From Lentibacillus salicampi (GTDB lineage Bacteria; Bacillota; Bacilli; Bacillales; Amphibacillaceae), in assembly GCF_004565465.1 (NCBI RefSeq), contig NZ_SRHY01000003.1, positions 124,001 to 188,000 of the forward strand: a DNA stretch of 64,000 nt, given 5' to 3'. Shown piece by piece: positions 31,015 to 43,002 of the stretch. A model generated the notes under the pieces. It had not been told where the DNA came from. It searched no databases and saw only the letters and a program-made list of their open reading frames with translations. The translations under genes were made by a program, and so were the position numbers. Position 1 is the stretch's first letter, and the number at the start of each line of letters is the position of its first letter.

Positions 31015-32301
31015 CTAAAATCTAGTATTATTTTTCTCTGCCTGTATTTTTTCGTGAACCTGCTTCAGCTGCTGTTCAAATTTGCTGCTGTTTTTAGGTT
31101 TGTAGTAATCTTTCTTTTTGATGGCATCCGGTAAATATTGCTGACTAACCCAGCTGTTTTCATATTGATGCGGATATTTATAATCAATGCCTCGTCCCAT
31201 TTTTTTCGCCCCTTGGTAATGGGCATCCTTCAAGTGTGCCGGCACGTCTCCGCTTTTACCGCTGCGGATGTCGGACAGTGCCTCGTCTAGTGCCTTATAG
31301 GCTGTGTTCGATTTAGGTGACAGCGACAGTTCCACGATAGCTACGGCTAGCGGGATTCGTGCTTCAGGAAAACCAAGACGTTCGGCAGCCTGAACAGCGG
31401 TAACAGCGCGCGGACCGGCTTGCGGATTCGCGAGGCCGATGTCTTCATAGGCAATGACGATCATCCGGCGAGCGATGCTGTCAAGATCACCTGCTTCAAT
31501 TAGTCGCCCCAGATAATGAAGTGCTGCATTGGCATCACTGCCCCGGATCGATTTTTGAAAAGCTGATAAAACGTCATAATGAGCATCCCCGTCTTTATCA
31601 TGGGAGAAGCTTTTCTTCTGCATGCATTCTTCGGCGATATCAAGTGTGATAGCAATGTTACCCTCCGCATCTTTTGGTGTGGAGGATACGGCAAGTTCAA
31701 GGCCATTTAGTGCTGCACGCATATCGCCATTTGCTGCCAGCGCCAAATGGTTTAATGCGTCATCTGTTAGTTCAACAGACTCAGCACCCAACCCATTCTG
31801 ATCATCTGTTGAAGCCCTTTTGATAGCTGTTTTTATATGTTCCATCGTTAATGGATGAAGCTCAAATAAATGACACCTGCTGCGTATAGCAGGATTGATA
31901 GAATGATAAGGGTTGCTTGTCGTGCAGCCAATCAATGTGACAAGGTTGCTTTCAATATGGGGAAGTAAAAAATCTTGTTTGGCCTTATCAAGCCTGTGCA
32001 CTTCATCAAGCACCATCACGACCTGGCCGCTCATTTTGGCTTCTTCTACAACGATTTCCATATCTTTTTTCTTGTCGACAACGGCATTCAGCATTCTGAC
32101 GGGCAGCTGCAGACTTTTAGCAAGTGCGAAAGCCATGGACGTTTTGCCGGTACCCGGTGGCCCGAACAGTATCATCGACGCCAGACGGTCGGCTTGAATC
32201 ATGCGGGAAAGTATTTTTCCGTCGTCAACCAGGTGTTCCTGACCGATAATGTCATCTATGTGTTCAGGGCGCATACGATATGCAAGTGGTTTTTGTTTCA
32301 A
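31015..32301 (-). CDS. rarA: Replication-associated recombination protein RarA (MgsA)
   Basis: AAA+ ATPase related to clamp loaders, acting at stalled replication forks. The 428-residue protein has Walker A FGPPGTGKTSMAFALA, Walker B VMVLDEVHRL, sensor 1 LIGCTTSNPYHS, and the C-terminal tetramerisation domain with IVIAYEDIGLANPQA and KYPHQYENSWVSQQYLP. Start is TTG at 32301 behind AAAAAGGACG on the minus strand. It is divergent from cymR, as in B. subtilis (yrvN-cymR). Confidence 0.95.
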   Translation of the reverse strand: MKQKPLAYRMRPEHIDDIIGQEHLVDDGKILSRMIQADRLASMILFGPPGTGKTSMAFALAKSLQLPVRMLNAVVDKKKDMEIVVEEAKMSGQVVMVLDEVHRLDKAKQDFLLPHIESNLVTLIGCTTSNPYHSINPAIRSRCHLFELHPLTMEHIKTAIKRASTDDQNGLGAESVELTDDALNHLALAANGDMRAALNGLELAVSSTPKDAEGNIAITLDIAEECMQKKSFSHDKDGDAHYDVLSAFQKSIRGSDANAALHYLGRLIEAGDLDSIARRMIVIAYEDIGLANPQAGPRAVTAVQAAERLGFPEARIPLAVAIVELSLSPKSNTAYKALDEALSDIRSGKSGDVPAHLKDAHYQGAKKMGRGIDYKYPHQYENSWVSQQYLPDAIKKKDYYKPKNSSKFEQQLKQVHEKIQAEKNNTRF

Positions 32302-32390
32302 TTTAATCGTCCTTTTTATAAAATAGTAAACTGTATATGTAAAAGCGTAATGCTGATTGTGTTAAAATGCAAGAAACAGGCCATTCATGC

Positions 32391-32396
32391 TATAAT
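32391..32396 (+). promoter_or_regulatory. Probable -10 element of the cymR operon
   Basis: TATAAT 57 bases before the cymR start; no convincing -35 hexamer at 16-18 bases. Confidence 0.35.
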
Positions 32397-32452
32397 AATT
32401 TGTATTGTAAATAATGACTATGAACGAAAGAAGCAGGCGTGAGGTGTTATTA

Positions 32453-32872
32453 ATGAAAATTTCGACAAAAGGTCGTTATGGCTTGACGATCATGCTGGAA
32501 CTTGCCAGAAAACATGGCAATGGGCCCATATCACTGAAGGCGATCGCGCGGGAAAAGAAACTATCGGAACATTATCTGGAACAACTGGCGTCTCCGCTGA
32601 GGAATGCCGGTCTGATTAAAAGCATCCGGGGTGCCTATGGCGGCTATGAACTGGCAAAGAAGCCGCGTGACATTAAAGCAGGCGATATTATTCGCGTATT
32701 GGAAGGGCCGATCTCACCAGTCGAAGGAATCGAGGATGAAGAACCGGCAAAGCAGGCATTATGGATACGGATCAGAGATGCAGTGAAAGATGTGCTCGAT
32801 ACCACAACACTGGAAGATTTAAAACAGCGTGAAAACGATCAGCAGCAAGATTCATATATGTTTTATATTTAA
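32453..32872 (+). CDS. cymR: Rrf2-family cysteine metabolism repressor CymR
   Basis: Winged-helix repressor that with CysK controls sulfur assimilation genes. The 139-residue protein opens MKISTKGRYGLTIMLELA, has the recognition region LSEHYLEQLASPLRNAGLIKS and the wing GAYGGYELA. It lacks the iron-sulfur cysteines of IscR, which supports CymR. ATG 32453 follows GAGGTG. It heads a cymR-desulfurase-mnmA string, the standard order. Confidence 0.93.
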   Translation: MKISTKGRYGLTIMLELARKHGNGPISLKAIAREKKLSEHYLEQLASPLRNAGLIKSIRGAYGGYELAKKPRDIKAGDIIRVLEGPISPVEGIEDEEPAKQALWIRIRDAVKDVLDTTTLEDLKQRENDQQQDSYMFYI

Positions 32873-32902
32873 GTCAGTTTGGGATTGGAAAGGGTAATCA
32901 AC

Positions 32903-34045
32903 ATGGAAACTATTTATTTGGATCATGCAGCAACGGCTCCGATGGATCAACGGGTTGTTGAAGCGATGACTCCTGTGATGATGGATGTTTTCGGGAACCC
33001 GTCAAGTGTACATTCATTTGGACGAAAAGCAAGACGTTATCTTGATGAGGCAAGGCGAACGATGGCTAAAAGCATTCAGGCCAGTGAAAAAGAGATTGTT
33101 TTTACGAACGGCGGAACAGAAGCAGATAATCTGGCGCTGATTGGTGTCGCACAGGCTAACAAGGATAAAGGCAATCATATCATTACGACGGCTCAGGAAC
33201 ACCATGCTGTCCTTCATACGGCTGAATACTTGGAACAGCAAGGATTTGATATAACGTATCTTCCAGTTGATGAAACAGGAAGCGTGAATATTGATGATTT
33301 GAAAGAAGCCCTGACCGATGAGACTATTTTGGTGTCTGTGATGTATGTGAACAATGAAACCGGCATGATTCAGCCAGTCGAAGCAATCGGTAATCTGTTA
33401 AAGGATCATCAGGCGTATTTTCATACAGATGCGGTACAGGCTTTCGGAATGTTAGCGATTGATGTTGAGAAATTTGGGATAGATCTCCTGACGGTTTCTT
33501 CTCATAAAATCAACGGCCCAAAAGGAAACGGGTTTTTATATGTTTCGAATGGCGTGAACATCGAAGCACTGCAGTTTGGCGGAGAACAGGAAAGGAAGCG
33601 ACGGCCTGGCACGGAAAATGTTCCGGGCATCGTTGGTTTCCAAAAGGCTGTGGAACTGATGATGACTGACAGGGAACAGCGGAAACAGACATATGGCGAT
33701 TATAAAGAACAATTTATGAAGCAGCTGTCTGAAAACGGGGTAACCTATGAAGTGAACGGCGTGCTGGAACATAGCATCGCCCCGATTGCCAATCTCAGTT
33801 TTCCCGGAGCTAATGTGGAGCTATTGCTGACAAATTTTGATCTGGATGGCATTGCCGCATCGAGCGGCAGCGCGTGTACTGCGGGGTCGATTGAACCATC
33901 TCATGTGCTTTCGGCCATGTATGGAGACAATGATGAACGGACGACCAATTCAATCAGGTTCAGTTTTGGAGCGTTTAATACGCATGAAAATGTGATCGAA
34001 GCGGCCAGCCGTGTTGCAAAAATCGTTAAACGGTTAACAGACTAG
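32903..34045 (+). CDS. Cysteine desulfurase (IscS/NifS class, YrvO-like)
   Basis: PLP enzyme releasing sulfur from cysteine, here most likely to feed MnmA for 2-thiouridine in tRNA. The 380-residue protein starts METIYLDHAATAP, has the PLP-lysine in SSHKINGPKG (about Lys203) and the catalytic cysteine loop in ASSGSACTAGS (about Cys325). The ATG at 32903 with GGAAAGGG upstream is used. mnmA follows 12 bases after the stop, mirroring yrvO-mnmA in B. subtilis. Confidence 0.93.
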   Translation: METIYLDHAATAPMDQRVVEAMTPVMMDVFGNPSSVHSFGRKARRYLDEARRTMAKSIQASEKEIVFTNGGTEADNLALIGVAQANKDKGNHIITTAQEHHAVLHTAEYLEQQGFDITYLPVDETGSVNIDDLKEALTDETILVSVMYVNNETGMIQPVEAIGNLLKDHQAYFHTDAVQAFGMLAIDVEKFGIDLLTVSSHKINGPKGNGFLYVSNGVNIEALQFGGEQERKRRPGTENVPGIVGFQKAVELMMTDREQRKQTYGDYKEQFMKQLSENGVTYEVNGVLEHSIAPIANLSFPGANVELLLTNFDLDGIAASSGSACTAGSIEPSHVLSAMYGDNDERTTNSIRFSFGAFNTHENVIEAASRVAKIVKRLTD

Positions 34046-35170
<1,125 letters not shown>

Positions 35171-35205
35171 AATTATTCACACTAACCAGGAGTGGAGGTG
35201 GGATG

Positions 35206-35874
35206 ATGGACAAGAATCAACAGGCAATCGAGCTTATGAAAGAACAGAAATACGAAGAAGCAGCAGGCCTTTTTAATGCTATTATAGAAGAAAACCCGCA
35301 GGACCCGGTCGGCTATATCAATTTCGGAAATTTATTGCTGCATATAAATGATTCAGAACGTGCCCGCCGCTTTTATGAACGGGCGATTGAATTGGACCAG
35401 GATGCAGCGACAGCTTATTACGGGCTAGCCAATCTTTACTATGAAGCATCCGATTTTCCAGCGGCTCAAGAGAATTTCCTAAAGGCGATTGAAATCGGGT
35501 TGGAGGAAGCTGATGCCTTTTATTTGCTGGGCATGACCTTCTTTCATCAAGAGCAATATAAACTGGCACTCCCGTATTTACTGCGTGCAACGGAATTGAA
35601 CCCTGAGAATATAGAGTATCTGTTTCAATATGGACTATCGCTTGCGCAAAGTGAGCATATTGATGATGCTAAGCCAATCTTCCAAAACGTGCTGGAACTG
35701 GATGACCACCATAGTGATGCCCACTACAACCTGGGCGTCATTGCCTTGTATGAAGAAAACCTGTCTGTAGCATTGGATCATTTCAATCAGGCACTGGCGA
35801 TTCAGCCTGAGCATGCCCTTGCGGAAAATGCCAAAACACAGATTATGAACGTGTGGAATAATACCGAAATGTAA
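35206..35874 (+). CDS. Tetratricopeptide-repeat protein (YrrB-like)
   Basis: A 222-residue soluble protein made of about six TPR units, e.g. AATAYYGLANLYYEASDFPA and SDAHYNLGVIALYEENLSVA. TPRs bind partner proteins, but no partner is evident. B. subtilis yrrB has the same place between mnmA and recD2. ATG 35206 is best spaced from GGAGGTG; 35203 is possible. Confidence 0.88.
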   Translation: MDKNQQAIELMKEQKYEEAAGLFNAIIEENPQDPVGYINFGNLLLHINDSERARRFYERAIELDQDAATAYYGLANLYYEASDFPAAQENFLKAIEIGLEEADAFYLLGMTFFHQEQYKLALPYLLRATELNPENIEYLFQYGLSLAQSEHIDDAKPIFQNVLELDDHHSDAHYNLGVIALYEENLSVALDHFNQALAIQPEHALAENAKTQIMNVWNNTEM

Positions 35875-35892
35875 GATAGCGAGGTTATTCGT

Positions 35893-38217
35893 ATGGTAAC
35901 GGATGAACAATCTCATCAGGAGCAGGGGTATATAAAAGGGGAACCGCTGTATACCATTTTTCACAATGAACAGGAACACTTCTCCATCGCCAAAATCAAA
36001 ATTCTTGATACGAATGAGGATTATCAGGAAAAAGAGATTGTCATTAAGGGATACTTTTCCGGGTTGCAGGAAGCCGCTGCCTATTGTTTTTATGGAAACT
36101 TTGAACGGCATGCTAAATTCGGATTGCAATACAAAGTAACCTCCTACCAGACGTTTATTCCAGATACAAAGGATGGGCTGATTGCATACCTCTCCAGTGA
36201 TTTGTTCCATGGGATCGGTCAAAAAACTGCAGAAAAAATTATTACGGCGTTGGGGGACCATACGATTTCTAAAATTTTGAATGACCCTGACGTGTTATCA
36301 AATGTTCCCGGCTTAAAACCGGATAAAGCGAAACGGCTTGCCGAAACGTTGGCAGAAAACCAGGGATTCGAGCATATTGCCGTTTATTTATCCAACTATG
36401 GGATCGGTCTGAAGATGGCACAAAAAATTTACAAGGAATATAAAGATGAAGCAATCAACGTATTGCAGGAAGATCCTTATCAATACGTGTTTGACATTGA
36501 AGGGTTCGGTTTTCAGACAGCCGACAGAATAGCCCGCGGAAATGGTTTGTCATTCACACACCCAAGCCGGATTGGCGCCGGGTGTATTTACGTGTTGCAA
36601 AAAAATATCCAGGATGGGCATGTTTTTTTGCCGGTTGAAACATGTGTCACACAGGTCCTTCAGTTATTGGCCAATCTGGAAGAACCGCTAACAAGCGACA
36701 TGGTCACAGATCGCCTGGAGGAATTGAACCAGGAAAAAACAGTGATTATGAATGGCGGGAATATTTACCTGCCTTCTCTTTATTATGCTGAAGACGGGTT
36801 TGCGGCCAACGTTAAACGATTGATGGCGGGGCCTGTTGAAGATGATACGTCTTTAGCCGATTTGATGAAAATGATCGGGGATATTGAAGAGCAGGAAGCA
36901 CTGAGTTACGGCAATGAACAATTTGAAGCGATTCAGCAGGCACTAAGCTCGAAATTAATGATTGTAACCGGTGGACCTGGTACAGGAAAAACCACTGTTA
37001 TCAAAGGAATCTTGAATGCCTATGCAGCCATACACGACTTACCGACTGATCCGGACGCCTACGATTCCGAATCCGAGTATCCGTTTATTTTAACAGCACC
37101 CACCGGCAGGGCAGCCAAACGGTTAACCGAATCAACCGGTCTTCCTGCTCTAACCATCCACCGGTTGTTGGGGTGGGATGGACAAAGCGGCTTTGCGAAG
37201 AATGAACATGAACCACTGGCAGGCAAATATCTAATCGTTGATGAATTTTCCATGGTCGATATTTGGCTGGCCAACAGCCTGTTCAAGGCTATTCCAGATG
37301 ATATGCAAGTATTGCTGGTTGGCGACGAGGATCAGCTGCCGTCGGTCGGGCCTGGTCAAGTGTTGGCAGACCTGTTGGGGTGTGAGCAGATTCCATATGT
37401 CAGTCTTCATGATGTCTACCGGCAAAAAGAAGGGTCAAAAATCATTGAGCTGGCACATTTGATCAAACAGGATACGTGCGATCAGAACGCTTTACAGAAT
37501 GACAAGGACTTCAGCTTTATTTCCTGCAGCGAACACCAGCTGATCGGTGCTGTGACGACAGTATTTAAGCGGGCTAAAGCAAAAGGAATCGATTTGAAAG
37601 ATATTCAGGTTCTAGCACCGATGTATCGTTCACAGGTTGGCATAACAGCGATTAATCAGCATTTGCAGACACTTGTCAACCCGTCTTCACCCACAAAACG
37701 GGAAATTAAAGCGAAAGACGCCGTGTTCCGGGTCGGGGATAAAGTGCTGCAGCTTGTCAATCAGCCGGAAGATGGCATTTATAATGGTGATATTGGAAAA
37801 GTGGCAGCAATATTTGAGGAAGATGAGAATGTTGATCATATTGAACAGCTGGTCGTGGATTTTGAAGGAAAAGAAGTTGTATATGAACGAAAAGATTACG
37901 TAAATATCACGCATGCTTATTGTATTTCAATCCACAAATCACAAGGCAGCGAATTTCCGATTGTGATGATGCCGGTAGTATCCGCTTATCATCGTATGCT
38001 TAAGAAAAATCTCCTCTATACGGCAATCACCAGAAGTAAGAAATCATTGATTGTCTGTGGGGACAAGCATGCATTTTTACGTGGTGTCAGAACACTTGAT
38101 TCCAACAAGCGCTATACATCGCTTCAAGAGCAGCTCGGTGAACGTCTACAGGACGATCACACCAATCGGGAGCCGGATACAAAAGAGCAAGAGATGACAC
38201 CCTATGATTTTATGTGA
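35893..38217 (+). CDS. recD2: RecD-like DNA helicase RecD2
   Basis: 5'-3' SF1 helicase without RecBC, acting in repair and fork maintenance. The 774-residue protein has an N-terminal OB and helix-hairpin-helix region (FHGIGQKTAEKII, VPGLKPDKAKRLAE), Walker A VTGGPGTGKTTVIKGI (about 360), motif II LIVDEFSMVD, motif III LVGDEDQLPSVGPG, and C-terminal ISIHKSQGSEFP and YTAITRSKK. Its TAA-like gap to the TPR gene is short (18 bases). Confidence 0.95.
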   Translation: MVTDEQSHQEQGYIKGEPLYTIFHNEQEHFSIAKIKILDTNEDYQEKEIVIKGYFSGLQEAAAYCFYGNFERHAKFGLQYKVTSYQTFIPDTKDGLIAYLSSDLFHGIGQKTAEKIITALGDHTISKILNDPDVLSNVPGLKPDKAKRLAETLAENQGFEHIAVYLSNYGIGLKMAQKIYKEYKDEAINVLQEDPYQYVFDIEGFGFQTADRIARGNGLSFTHPSRIGAGCIYVLQKNIQDGHVFLPVETCVTQVLQLLANLEEPLTSDMVTDRLEELNQEKTVIMNGGNIYLPSLYYAEDGFAANVKRLMAGPVEDDTSLADLMKMIGDIEEQEALSYGNEQFEAIQQALSSKLMIVTGGPGTGKTTVIKGILNAYAAIHDLPTDPDAYDSESEYPFILTAPTGRAAKRLTESTGLPALTIHRLLGWDGQSGFAKNEHEPLAGKYLIVDEFSMVDIWLANSLFKAIPDDMQVLLVGDEDQLPSVGPGQVLADLLGCEQIPYVSLHDVYRQKEGSKIIELAHLIKQDTCDQNALQNDKDFSFISCSEHQLIGAVTTVFKRAKAKGIDLKDIQVLAPMYRSQVGITAINQHLQTLVNPSSPTKREIKAKDAVFRVGDKVLQLVNQPEDGIYNGDIGKVAAIFEEDENVDHIEQLVVDFEGKEVVYERKDYVNITHAYCISIHKSQGSEFPIVMMPVVSAYHRMLKKNLLYTAITRSKKSLIVCGDKHAFLRGVRTLDSNKRYTSLQEQLGERLQDDHTNREPDTKEQEMTPYDFM

Positions 38218-38357
38218 ATCGTATGTATATTTTTTTGGCAATCGGGCAAAGCTAACAAAATAATGTGAAACTTATCGGGCACTTCCAGACTGTAGTTAGC
38301 TGCCGTTTCCTGGTGGCTTATTGTTCATTAGGTGCGGGATAAAAAGGAGCTTTGACT

Positions 38358-38549
38358 ATGTTGGTATGCCCGAATTGTCAAGGGAAGGACATAGGGAAAA
38401 TCGGCACACAACAATTCTATTGCTGGAACTGTTTTATTGAACTGTCTGTGTTTAATGAAAAACTTGCCATTCACCAGGTTGAAGCAGATGGTTCACTAAG
38501 TTCCCTTGATGATTTGTTTACGGAAGACGAACGGAAAATTCAATGGTAG
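38358..38549 (+). CDS. Small zinc-ribbon protein
   Basis: A 63-residue protein with CPNCQGKDIGKIGTQQFYC followed by WNC: a four-cysteine (CxxC...CxxC) zinc ribbon, then an acidic tail. ATG 38358 has AAAAAGGAGC upstream; an in-frame TTG at 38352 is nearer and less likely. Function unknown. The gap before it (38218-38357) holds a degenerate hairpin sequence resembling the repeats after coxA. Confidence 0.7.
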   Translation: MLVCPNCQGKDIGKIGTQQFYCWNCFIELSVFNEKLAIHQVEADGSLSSLDDLFTEDERKIQW

Positions 38550-38595
38550 TTTCCATAATGCAGATGATCTTCCCTATTTCAGGGGGTGCTGGGCC

Positions 38596-39663
38596 GTGTT
38601 TCAGGATAATAAACCGCTGAATTTTCTTTTCTGGATTATCACAGGCATTTTTACATTTTTATTTATTTACTTACTTGTGAAGCTTTTTCCTGTATATGGT
38701 GCTGTTTTTTCATTCCTCTGGCATCTGCTGCTCCCATTTTTGATTGCTGTTCTGATTGCCTATCTGTTATACCCGGTTATTCAAAAAATGCATGAGCATA
38801 ATATGCCGAAAAGCTTGGCTATTTTCCTGATCTATTTGCTTTTTTTTGGCGGGCTCGGTTACCTTGGCTATCGTGTCTATCCGGCTGTCATTCAGCAGAT
38901 AAGTGATTTGCAGGAGCAATTGCCGCATTTGATAAAGATGTATCGGAATTTCATTTACAGCCTTTATGAGTATACATCGTTTTTGCCGGAAACAGTGCAT
39001 GATCGGATGGATGAGCTGGTATCTGAAGCAGAATCATATATTGAAAATTTGCTGACAGACCTTGTTCGGGGTTACACGAAAATTTTTGATATGATTATTG
39101 TTATTACGGTCATACCGGTTCTTGTTTTCTATTTCCTGAAAGATTTTGCCTCGATCAAAACATATATCAAACAATGGATCCCGAAAAAATATCATACGCA
39201 AACCCGACATTTATGCCAGGCAATCGATGAGGGGCTGGGAAATTACATACGTGGCCAGTTTATTGTCTGTTTGTTTGTTGGACTGGCGGCATTCGCTGTT
39301 TTTAAATTTTTGGGTATCCCGTATGCATTATTACTGGCTATTATGATGGGGCTGACGAACATCATTCCATATTTCGGGCCGATAATCGGAGCCATCCCGG
39401 CTGTTGTTATCACCGCCCCTATTTCAGGAAAACTGGCGTTGATTGTGTTGGGAAGTATTTTTGTTATTCAGGTAATTGACGGCAACCTACTGTCCCCTTA
39501 TGTTGTCGGTAAAAGTATTCATATACATCCGATTGCGATCATTTTCGCCCTGTTGTTGGGGGGGCAAATAAGTGGTGTGCTCGGAATGATTTTGGCGGTT
39601 CCAGTTCTGGCTGTTATCAAAGTGGCCCTGAATCATGTTGTATCTGTCAGAGAATATAATTGA
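38596..39663 (+). CDS. AI-2E family transporter (UPF0118)
   Basis: A 355-residue membrane protein with about eight helices and a central hydrophilic region (PAVIQQISDLQEQLPHLIKM), ending with the family region GLTNIIPYFGPIIGAIPAVV and IDGNLLSPYVVGKSIHIHP. The family includes TqsA and Na+/H+ antiporter-like members, so the substrate is unknown. Start GTG 38596 follows AGGGGGTG; the longer reading overlaps the zinc-ribbon gene. B. subtilis yrrI is the positional counterpart upstream of alaS. Confidence 0.88.
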   Translation: MFQDNKPLNFLFWIITGIFTFLFIYLLVKLFPVYGAVFSFLWHLLLPFLIAVLIAYLLYPVIQKMHEHNMPKSLAIFLIYLLFFGGLGYLGYRVYPAVIQQISDLQEQLPHLIKMYRNFIYSLYEYTSFLPETVHDRMDELVSEAESYIENLLTDLVRGYTKIFDMIIVITVIPVLVFYFLKDFASIKTYIKQWIPKKYHTQTRHLCQAIDEGLGNYIRGQFIVCLFVGLAAFAVFKFLGIPYALLLAIMMGLTNIIPYFGPIIGAIPAVVITAPISGKLALIVLGSIFVIQVIDGNLLSPYVVGKSIHIHPIAIIFALLLGGQISGVLGMILAVPVLAVIKVALNHVVSVREYN

Positions 39664-39688
39664 CATTTTTAACATAGTTGTCTATACT
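39660..39688 (+). promoter_or_regulatory. Sigma-A promoter of the alaS T-box leader
   Basis: TTGACA, 17 bases, TATACT, overlapping the stop codon of the transporter gene. Confidence 0.85.
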
Positions 39689-39694
39689 ATCAGC

Positions 39695-40012
39695 AAATCA
39701 AACGTGAAAAACGCGCAGAAGGTTACGAGTACATGTGCCTCCATTCGTAAGAGTCAGGGAACAGTTGAAAAGGAGCAGGCTGACCGGTCAGGCTCCGGCT
39801 GTTCAAACAAACTCTTCAGAGAGGGATTTCAGCAGGCTGGAAGAATCCCGGGTGTCGAGTCATGGAAGCTAAACCCGAGTACGGTTAATATCCGTCGGTT
39901 TCATACCGTTATCATTAGAAGTGATGAATGGAAAGGTTCATTCATAATTAGGGTGGTACCGCGGTAACAATCTCGTCTCTAAAAATGAAATAGAGAGGGG
40001 ATTTTTTTATTG
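39695..40012 (+). promoter_or_regulatory. T-box riboswitch of alaS
   Basis: Leader sensing uncharged tRNA-Ala. T-box sequence AGGGTGGTACCGCGG at 39950-39964, terminator with TCTCT/AGAGA core and TTTTTTT at about 39970-40012. The probable specifier GCT (Ala, 39868-39870) follows GGAA in the stem I context, matching the downstream gene. Confidence 0.93.
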
Positions 40013-40040
40013 GTAAAATTCAATTGGTGGAGGTTCAGTG

Positions 40041-42683
40041 ATGAAGCAGTTAACTTCAGCTCAAGTCAGGCAAATGTTTCTGGATTTTTTTGTTGAAAAA
40101 GGGCATCAGGTAGAACCGAGTGCACCACTGGTCCCGAAAGAAGATCCGACGTTGTTATGGATTAACAGTGGAGTGTCAACCTTAAAAAAGTACTTTGACG
40201 GTCGGGTTATCCCGGAAAATCCTCGCATCGTTAATGCCCAAAAATCGATTCGGACAAACGACATTGAAAACGTAGGCTTTACCGCAAGACATCATACGTT
40301 CTTTGAAATGCTCGGCAATTTCTCGATCGGTGATTATTTTAAAAAAGAAGCCATCGCGTACGCGTGGGAATTTTTGACAAGCGACAAATGGATTGGTTTT
40401 GATCCAGAGCTGTTATCTGTAACAGTTCACCCGGAAGATGATGAAGCTTATGAAATATGGTTGCGGGATATTCAAATTCCAAAAGAGCGTATCATTCGAC
40501 TCGAAGAAAACTTCTGGGATATCGGCGAGGGCCCAAGCGGACCAAATACGGAAATTTTTTATGACCGCGGTGAGGCTTACGGGAGTGATCCAACAGACCC
40601 CGAACTTTACCCGGGCGGTGAAAATGAACGTTATCTGGAAATTTGGAACCTGGTCTTTTCTCAGTTCAATCATAATCCTGACAACACGTATACTCCGTTG
40701 CCAAAGCAAAACATTGATACGGGGATGGGACTGGAACGGATGGTGTCGGTTATCCAGGATGCCCCGACGAATTTTGATACGGATTTGTTTATACCGCTCA
40801 TCCGGGAAACGGAGGAGATCTCCGGAAAAACATACGGACAAAAAACAGTGTATGATACAGCATTCAAAGTCATTGCCGACCATATCCGAACTGTTGCTTT
40901 TGCAGTAGGTGACAAGGCGCTTCCATCCAATGAGGGCAGAGGTTATGTGCTGCGCAGATTACTGCGGCGTGCTGTCCGATTTGCCAAACAAATTGGAATC
41001 GATGAACCGTTTATGTATAAACTGGTACCAATCGTTGGTGAAATCATGGCGGATTTTTATCCAGAAGTACTCAAGCAGCACACCTATATCGAAAATGTGA
41101 TCAAAACAGAAGAAGAACGGTTCCACGAGACATTGAACGATGGTCTGGACATATTATCGAACATTATTCAAAAAGAAGAACAAAAGGGAAGCACTGTATT
41201 TCCCGGTGTCGAAGTGTTCCGATTATATGATACGTATGGTTTTCCGAAAGAATTGACGGAGGAATACGTTGCTGAGCATGGATTCACCATCGACGAAAAA
41301 GGCTTTGCACAGGAAATGGAAAAGCAGCGTGAACGCGCTCGTAATGCCCGGCAAAAGGTTGATTCTATGCAGGTTCAGGATGGTGTGCTGGGTGAAGTGG
41401 ATAAAGACAGCACTTTTGTCGGATATGACAAATTGGATGTAGAAACAACCGTTGAAGTAATCGTAAACGGGAAAGAATTCGTTGATACAGCAGCAGTGGG
41501 GGATGAGGTCCTCTTATTCTTGAAAGAAACACCATTCTATGCCGAAAGCGGTGGGCAGATTGCCGACAATGGCTGGATCTATACAGACCATGCATCTGCA
41601 TATGTCGAGGATGTTCAGAAGGCACCAAAAGGACAAAACGTGCACAGGGTTCGTGTAAAAGAAGGCGAAATCCGCACGGGCGAAAATGTGAAAGCAACAG
41701 TGGAATGGGCTTTCCGTTCCGGGGTTGTGAAAAATCACACAGCAACACATTTGCTGCACCAAGCGCTGAAGGATGTCCTTGGCGACCATGTCAATCAGGC
41801 GGGATCATTGGTTACCCCAGATCGATTACGCTTTGACTTTTCCCATTTCAGTTCTGTCAATCAGGAACAGCTGGAGCGGATAGAACAAAAAGTGAATGAA
41901 AAGATTTGGGCTTCGTTACCCGTTTCCATTGACCATAAGAAACTGGATGAAGCAAAAGCGATGGGGGCAATGGCTTTATTTGGTGAAAAATACACCGACA
42001 TTGTCAGGGTCGTTCAAATAGGCGGTTACAGTATTGAACTGTGCGGCGGGTGTCATGTACGCAACACTGACGAAATTGGTTTATTCAAAATCGTCACGGA
42101 AACAGGAATAGGAGCCGGAGCAAGAAGAATTGAAGCCGTATCAAGCAAACAGGCATACGGGTATGTTAATGAAAAACTGGGAATACTGCAGACTACTGCC
42201 GGACTGTTGAAAACGAATGATGACAAAATCGTTGAGCGTGTCAAGAGTTTATACAGCGACATTCAATCATTACAAAAAGAAAATGAATCGCTGAGCGCCA
42301 AATTATCCAACCAGGAGACGTCATCCATCATCGAAAACAGTGAGACTGTTGAAGGTATCACCGTACTTGCACAGCAGGTTAGCGTAAAAGATATGAACCA
42401 GCTTCGGAATATGGTGGATAACCTGAAACAAAAACTTGAATCAGGTGTTATTTTGCTGGCAGCGGAGAATGGACCAAAAGTGCAATTGGCTGCAGGGGTA
42501 TCCAACGATTTGACAGATAAGGGATTGCATGCTGGCAACATGATCAAACAAGCTGCGGAAATTTGCGGAGGTGGTGGCGGTGGTCGTCCTGACATGGCTC
42601 AGGCAGGCGGCAAAAACCCCGACAAAATTAATGATGCACTTGATAGTGCCAGACAATATGTTACAAAATATTTAAATGAATAG
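40041..42683 (+). CDS. alaS: Alanyl-tRNA synthetase
   Basis: Class II synthetase of 880 residues. Order: catalytic domain (starts [19 protein letters not shown], motif 2 region [18 protein letters not shown]), tRNA-recognition domain, editing domain with zinc ligands HTATHLLH and CGGCHV, and C-terminal oligomerisation/glycine-rich domain [18 protein letters not shown] 40041 with GGTGGAGG upstream. Its leader is an alanine-specific T-box. No strong terminator is seen after the stop. Confidence 0.98.
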   Translation: MKQLTSAQVRQMFLDFFVEKGHQVEPSAPLVPKEDPTLLWINSGVSTLKKYFDGRVIPENPRIVNAQKSIRTNDIENVGFTARHHTFFEMLGNFSIGDYFKKEAIAYAWEFLTSDKWIGFDPELLSVTVHPEDDEAYEIWLRDIQIPKERIIRLEENFWDIGEGPSGPNTEIFYDRGEAYGSDPTDPELYPGGENERYLEIWNLVFSQFNHNPDNTYTPLPKQNIDTGMGLERMVSVIQDAPTNFDTDLFIPLIRETEEISGKTYGQKTVYDTAFKVIADHIRTVAFAVGDKALPSNEGRGYVLRRLLRRAVRFAKQIGIDEPFMYKLVPIVGEIMADFYPEVLKQHTYIENVIKTEEERFHETLNDGLDILSNIIQKEEQKGSTVFPGVEVFRLYDTYGFPKELTEEYVAEHGFTIDEKGFAQEMEKQRERARNARQKVDSMQVQDGVLGEVDKDSTFVGYDKLDVETTVEVIVNGKEFVDTAAVGDEVLLFLKETPFYAESGGQIADNGWIYTDHASAYVEDVQKAPKGQNVHRVRVKEGEIRTGENVKATVEWAFRSGVVKNHTATHLLHQALKDVLGDHVNQAGSLVTPDRLRFDFSHFSSVNQEQLERIEQKVNEKIWASLPVSIDHKKLDEAKAMGAMALFGEKYTDIVRVVQIGGYSIELCGGCHVRNTDEIGLFKIVTETGIGAGARRIEAVSSKQAYGYVNEKLGILQTTAGLLKTNDDKIVERVKSLYSDIQSLQKENESLSAKLSNQETSSIIENSETVEGITVLAQQVSVKDMNQLRNMVDNLKQKLESGVILLAAENGPKVQLAAGVSNDLTDKGLHAGNMIKQAAEICGGGGGGRPDMAQAGGKNPDKINDALDSARQYVTKYLNE

Positions 42684-42829
42684 ACAACCTCTATTCTATT
42701 TGGTATAAAAGTTATAATATGAATGCTAAACATGTTAGAATAAAAAATAAAGGTAATAAAATGGTCCGGTGAAATAATGCATCGACAGGAGGGTTTCTGC
42801 CAAAACCGTACATGTCAATCGTCAACTGC

Positions 42830-42970
42830 AGTACTCACCACATCCTGTGGAAGCCCGTGCTCAAAAACGACGCTTCCTCGAGCTCTGTCGCGATTGGCGT
42901 GCTCGTGCAGGTGCTTGTGAGGTCTCCCGGGAACTTAGCCTGCCGGTCCTTTTTATCTTCCTTTTTGAAC
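42830..42970. repeat. Probable repeat remnant between alaS and ireB
   Basis: The 42684-43002 gap has no gene. It is GC-rich around 42830-42945 and contains the hairpin CCAC-ATCCT-GTGG (42838-42850), like the GTCCT hairpins elsewhere, and TTTTTGAAC (42962-42970), like the leaders of aroE and nadD. Degenerate; family membership is tentative. Confidence 0.45.
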
Positions 42971-43002
42971 ACGCAGCAAAACATATGGAATGAGGTGTCA
43001 CG